Assembly: GCF_034670125.1 (NCBI RefSeq)
Contig: NZ_JAXMOC010000001.1
Location: forward strand, 310,001-374,000
DNA: 64,000 nt
Source of the DNA: Maricaulis sp034670125
GTDB lineage: Bacteria; Pseudomonadota; Alphaproteobacteria; Caulobacterales; Maricaulaceae
Direction: 5' to 3'
Under the pieces are notes generated by a model that worked only from the letters and a program-made list of their open reading frames with translations, searched no databases and was not told the DNA's origin. Positions 60,296 through 64,000 of this stretch are shown here, one piece after another (the stretch's first letter is position 1; every line of letters starts with the position of its first letter). A program made the position numbers and the translations under genes.

Positions 60296-60682
60296 TTAAT
60301 CGCCGGCCAGCCCGTTCATGATCGGGCAGTCTGGCCGGTCATCGCCATGACACGCCAGAACGAGACGTTGCAGCTCTGACTTGATCATCGTCATCTCGGC
60401 CAATTTCCGATCAACCTGTGCAACATGATCCATCGCCAAAGCCTTCACATCGGCACTCGCCCTCGATCGGTCTTCGTACAGCGACAGCAGAGCGCGACAG
60501 TCGTCGAGCGAAAAGCCCAGACTTCGCGCCCGACCGACAAAAGCGAGCTTGTGAACATCTGTTTCTGAGTAGACGCGGTATCCATTGTCCGCCCGCGCCG
60601 GCGCGACCAGGCCCACCTCCTCGTAATACCGCAAGGTTTTCGAGGGCAGGCCGGTCGCACGGGAGACGTCTTTCACATTCAC
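60296..60682 (-). CDS. cueR: Copper-responsive MerR regulator CueR
   Basis: 128 aa from a GTG overlapping the cusA stop. MerR HTH (NVKDVSRATGLPSKTLRYYEEVGLVAPARADNGYRVY), dimer helix, and the Cu(I)-binding loop C111-x7-C119 (CHGDDRPDCP), with serine 76 matching the CueR S77 that excludes divalent ions. It activates copA in response to Cu(I)/Ag(I). It lies between cusA and copA, 72 bases before the copA start. Confidence 0.95.
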   Translation of the reverse strand: MNVKDVSRATGLPSKTLRYYEEVGLVAPARADNGYRVYSETDVHKLAFVGRARSLGFSLDDCRALLSLYEDRSRASADVKALAMDHVAQVDRKLAEMTMIKSELQRLVLACHGDDRPDCPIMNGLAGD

Positions 60683-63600
60683 TGCACGCCTCCTGCCACT
60701 GCGGCGGATTGTGTCGGCCCGGCCAGCCCCACACGTTTCCAGATCAGGAACGCCGCTGGAATAACCAGAAGGGTCAGGATGGTGGCGCTGGTCATACCGC
60801 CGACCATGGGTGCCGCGATCCGTCGCATCACTTCAGACCCGGTTCCATCACCGAACATGATCGGCAATAGGCCGGCAATCGTAGCAATGACAGTCATCAT
60901 GATCGGGCGCACCCGCAACAGGGCCCCCTCGATCACCGCCTCGTCAATATCCGATCTGTTCAGCGGCCGGCCGTCTTCATCTGCAAGAGACTGATGGCGG
61001 GTGAGCGCTTGCTCCAGATAGACGATCATCAACACCCCGATCTCGACAGCAACGCCTGCCAGGGCAATGAAACCCACACCGACAGCGACGGAGAGATTAT
61101 ACCCGAGCATGTCGAGCAGCCAGACCCCGCCGACCAAAGCCAGCGGCAGCGTCCCCATGATCATCAGGACCGGGGTCAGCCTCCGGAAATTCAGGAAGAG
61201 CAGCAGCAAGATGATGACCAGGGTCACCGGAACGACCACCGCCAGCTTTGCCTGTGCCCGCTCCATGTATTCGAACTGACCGGACCAACTGATCGAATAT
61301 CCCGGCGGCAATTCCATATACTCGGCCAAAGCCTGCTGGGCTTCCTCAACATAGCTCCCGATATCGACCCCATTGATATCGACATAAACCCAGCCATTGG
61401 TACGGGCATTTTCGCTGCGGATCACACCAGGGCCATCGGCGATCGAGATATCAGCAACCCGCCCCAGCGGAATCTCGGCACCGGTCGGCGTGACCACCGG
61501 CAGATCCCGGATCGAGTCCACAGAATTACGATAGTCACGCGGGTAGCGAAGATTGATGGGATAACGCTCCCGGCCCTCGACACTCTCGCCAACAGTCATG
61601 CCACCGATCGCAGTCCGAACGACATCATGGACGTCGGCGACATTCAGCCCGAACCGGGCGGCTTCCAGCCGATTGACGTCGATATCAACGAACCGGCCTC
61701 CGGTAACCCGTTCGGCATAAACCGATGCGGTTCCGTCCAGTGTCCGGATAATGGCTTCCACCTCCTCGCCAATCTCGGCAATCACATCCAGGTCCGGGCC
61801 GGCAATCTTGATACCGACAGGCGTCTTGATTCCTGTCGCCAGCATGTCGATTCGACCGCGGATCGGCATGATCCAGGCATTGGTGAGGCTGGGCACATCC
61901 ACAGCGGCATCCAGTTCGGCTCGAATGTCGTCAATTGTGATGCCCGGCCTCCACTCTTCGCGCGGTCGCAGCTGGATGGTGGTCTCAATCATGGTCAACG
62001 GAGCCGGGTCTGTGGCGGTCTCGGCTCGCCCCGCCTTTCCGTGCACTGTCAGGACCTCCGGCACGGTCATGATCAGGCGGTTGGTCTGCTGCAGCAATTC
62101 GGTGACTTTGCCCGCCGACACGCCGGGGAAAGCACTCGGCATGTAGAGGATGTCACCTTCATCGAGATCCGGCATGAACTCGCTTCCCATGCGGGACAAC
62201 GGCACGGCGGCACTGGCGAGCACCAGGCCGGCCGCGAGCAGCACGGCAACAGGACGGCGGATCGCAAGACCGATGAAAGGCCGATAGCCCGCGATCAAAA
62301 GGCGATTGACCGGATTCTTGTGCTCCGGCGTGATCCGGCCCCGCACAAGATAACCCATCAGAACCGGCACCAGGGTAATGGCCAGGCCGGCAGCCGCCGC
62401 CATGGCGTAGGTCTTGGTAAAGGCGAGCGGATGAAAGAGCCGCCCCTCCTGGGCTTCCAGTGCGAAGATCGGAACGAAGCTGAAGGTCACAATCAGGAGC
62501 GAAAAGAAGAGCGCCGGCCCCACTTCGACAGAGGCCTTGGTGACGATCTCCCACCGGTTTTCGCGCGTGATCGGTTCACGCTCAGCATGCTTATGCATGT
62601 TCTCGATCATGACGATCGCGGCATCCACCATGGCGCCGATGGCGATCGCTATGCCGCCCAACGACATGATATTGGCATTAATGCCTTGGGCATTCATCAC
62701 GATAATCGCGGTGAGAATACCCAGCGGCAAGCTCAGGAAGATCACGAGTGACGAGCGGAAATGGAAAAGGAAAAGCGCACAAATCAGCCCCACGACAAGG
62801 AATTCTTCGATCAACTTTTCCCGCAGGGAGGACACTGCCCGTTCAATCAGGCCCGCCCGGTTGTAGGTGGTGACGATCTCCACGCCCTCGGGCAGCGACG
62901 CGCCGAGTTCACTCAGACGCTCTTCGACGCGCTGGATGGTCGCGCGGGCATTCTCGCCATATCGCATGACGACAACGCCGCCGACCGCCTCGCCCTCGCC
63001 ATTGAGCTCGCCGATGCCGCGCCGCAATTCCGGTCCAATTGTGATGTCGGCAATGTCCGCCATCAGGATAGGTGTGCCGGTTTCAGTCACCGCAATCGGG
63101 ATCGCTTCCAGGTCCTCGACACCCTCGATATAGCCGGATGCCCGGACCATGTACTCGGCTTCCGCCATCTCGATGACCCGGCCGCCACTTTCCTGGTTGC
63201 CCCGCTCAATCGCGGTTCGGACCGCAGATAGCGGAATACCCAGGGCGCGCAGCCGGTCGGGATCGGCGACAACCTGGTACTGCCGCACCATGCCGCCGAT
63301 CGTCGCCACCTCGGACACACCCTCGATTGTCTGGAGTTCGTATTTGAGGAACCAGTCCTGCAGTGAGCGGAGGTCGGCCAGATCGTGCTGCCCGGTCCGG
63401 TCGACCAGGGCATATTGATAGATCCAGCCAACGCCGGTGGCATCTGGTCCCAAAGCCGGACGGGCCGCGTCTGGCAGGGTTGGAGCCACCTGGGACAGGT
63501 ATTCCAGAACCCGAGAACGAGCCCAGTAGAGATCGGTCCCATCCTCGAAAATGACATAGACATAGCTGTCGTTGAAAAAGGAATAGCCGCGAACTGTCAC

Positions 63601-63837
63601 GGCGCCCGGGACCGCCAGCATGGCCGTTGTCAGTGGATAGGTGACTTGATCCTCAACAACCTGCGGAGCCTGCCCGGGGTAGGTTGTCTTGATGATGACC
63701 TGAACATCCGACAAGTCGGGAATGGCGTCCATTGGCATGCGGACGAGCGAATACACACCACTCCCTGCCAACAAGGTTGCCAGAATGAGGACGATCAGCC
63801 GATTGCCTATCGACCAGCGGATAATAGAGCCGATCAT
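60679..63837 (-). CDS. cusA: Cu(I)/Ag(I) RND efflux pump CusA
   Basis: 1052 aa from ATG 63837, which overlaps the cusB stop. Twelve-helix RND transporter of the heavy-metal (HME) class. Positions equivalent to the three copper-binding methionines of E. coli CusA are kept: DILYMPSAFPG, PAPLTMIETT and GRIDMLATGIK. This favours copper/silver over zinc/cobalt. The helix-4 stretch GGIAIAIGAMVDAAIVMIENMHKH carries the proton-relay acid. Confidence 0.95.
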   Translation of the reverse strand: MIGSIIRWSIGNRLIVLILATLLAGSGVYSLVRMPMDAIPDLSDVQVIIKTTYPGQAPQVVEDQVTYPLTTAMLAVPGAVTVRGYSFFNDSYVYVIFEDGTDLYWARSRVLEYLSQVAPTLPDAARPALGPDATGVGWIYQYALVDRTGQHDLADLRSLQDWFLKYELQTIEGVSEVATIGGMVRQYQVVADPDRLRALGIPLSAVRTAIERGNQESGGRVIEMAEAEYMVRASGYIEGVEDLEAIPIAVTETGTPILMADIADITIGPELRRGIGELNGEGEAVGGVVVMRYGENARATIQRVEERLSELGASLPEGVEIVTTYNRAGLIERAVSSLREKLIEEFLVVGLICALFLFHFRSSLVIFLSLPLGILTAIIVMNAQGINANIMSLGGIAIAIGAMVDAAIVMIENMHKHAEREPITRENRWEIVTKASVEVGPALFFSLLIVTFSFVPIFALEAQEGRLFHPLAFTKTYAMAAAAGLAITLVPVLMGYLVRGRITPEHKNPVNRLLIAGYRPFIGLAIRRPVAVLLAAGLVLASAAVPLSRMGSEFMPDLDEGDILYMPSAFPGVSAGKVTELLQQTNRLIMTVPEVLTVHGKAGRAETATDPAPLTMIETTIQLRPREEWRPGITIDDIRAELDAAVDVPSLTNAWIMPIRGRIDMLATGIKTPVGIKIAGPDLDVIAEIGEEVEAIIRTLDGTASVYAERVTGGRFVDIDVNRLEAARFGLNVADVHDVVRTAIGGMTVGESVEGRERYPINLRYPRDYRNSVDSIRDLPVVTPTGAEIPLGRVADISIADGPGVIRSENARTNGWVYVDINGVDIGSYVEEAQQALAEYMELPPGYSISWSGQFEYMERAQAKLAVVVPVTLVIILLLLFLNFRRLTPVLMIMGTLPLALVGGVWLLDMLGYNLSVAVGVGFIALAGVAVEIGVLMIVYLEQALTRHQSLADEDGRPLNRSDIDEAVIEGALLRVRPIMMTVIATIAGLLPIMFGDGTGSEVMRRIAAPMVGGMTSATILTLLVIPAAFLIWKRVGLAGPTQSAAVAGGVQ

Positions 63838-64000
63838 TCCTCGCCTCCAGCATCGCTCGGCCGCACGACCGTGATGCCAGAAAGCTGCCATTGGCCTGGC
63901 CGCGTTTCATCAATCGAAAAGCTGACATGGTCGCCTTCAGAGACCCCATCAAGCGTAACACCGTCGCCCAACTCGTAGACCATGCTCATGGCCGGCATAT
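63834..64000 (-). CDS. cusB: CusB membrane-fusion protein, C-terminal part (runs off window)
   Basis: Only the last 54 codons are in view, ending at TGA 63834-63836. They encode MPAMSMVYELGDGVTLDGVSEGDHVSFSID..., a CusF-like copper-binding domain fused at the C-terminus of the periplasmic adaptor, as known in some CusB proteins. The stop overlaps the cusA start. The remainder and any cusC lie beyond the right edge. Confidence 0.85.
   Translation of the reverse strand, partial: MPAMSMVYELGDGVTLDGVSEGDHVSFSIDETRPGQWQLSGITVVRPSDAGGEE

Noticed and set aside
60994..62751. Plus-strand 585-codon open frame inside cusA
   Set aside because: Antisense shadow; composition rich in D, H, R, Q and G with no domain.
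60679..63837. CzcA (zinc/cobalt/cadmium) assignment
   Set aside because: The three methionine positions of CusA are kept and CueR/CopA neighbours point to copper or silver.
44536..64000. CRISPR-associated transposon
   Set aside because: Tn7-like genes are present, but no cas gene, array or short repeat-spacer pattern was found in the window.

Overview
The window looks like chromosome of a stalked or prosthecate marine alphaproteobacterium of the Maricaulales/Caulobacterales group (Maricaulis-like). This is inferred from high-GC coding, the hemC-hemD-mitofilin-hemY cluster diverging from tsaD-gpsA, a CC0125/CC1285-type lipoprotein, an IalB-like gene near rlmN, and CtrA-like TTAA-N7-TTAA half-boxes. 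No 16S gene is present, so the genus is inference.

Layout. About 0-44.1 kb is core-like chromosome. It holds a rearranged prolyl-oligopeptidase locus with a duplicated gene end (0.2-4.6 kb); dapF; small secreted proteins; an iron-linked FecA-like TonB receptor; an SDR dehydrogenase; asparaginase plus RNA methyltransferase; and rlmN. A chemoreceptor operon follows, then tsaD-gpsA-YciI-Rieske, the heme operon hemC-hemD-mitofilin-hemY with a uridine-kinase-like gene, and tRNA-Thr(CGT). Next come a YghU-type GST, an LVIVD lipoprotein with a DUF305 protein, bfd-bfr, folD with DUF167 and YggT, tRNA-Ala(CGC), bioB, an alanine symporter and small membrane or lipoproteins. A 1 kb gene-free stretch (13.5-14.5 kb) carries REP-like palindromes and a G11 tract.

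Directly behind tRNA-Ala there are three tandem ~120 bp units that each repeat the tRNA 3' end and abut a receiver-domain gene cut to 51 codons. A second tandem array (123 bp units, 44.17-44.53 kb) shares a flanking hairpin with the first.

From 44.536 kb the sequence changes. A Tn7-like transposition operon (tnsA, tnsB, tnsC, tniQ on the minus strand) ends about 200 bp from a plausible transposon terminus: TGT start, repeated TTGGACGT/AAACGTC motifs, and location exactly at a repeat-unit boundary. A divergent MerR-like regulator shares an AT-rich operator region with tnsA. Beyond it lies probable cargo: an orphan gene, a CusF-like copper protein, a membrane acyltransferase, a PepSY protein, a CnrY/CnrX/CnrH-like sensor-sigma module, an NTF2-like protein, a DUF2231 protein, a copper P-type ATPase preceded by a near-perfect CueR operator, CueR, and the CusA/CusB efflux system (CusB runs off the right edge).

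Working model: the right-hand 20 kb is the left part of a Tn7-like element carrying a copper/silver efflux island. It landed in a tandem repeat array related to tRNA-flanking DNA. The other transposon end was not found and is predicted to lie outside the window, followed by the interrupted repeat unit.
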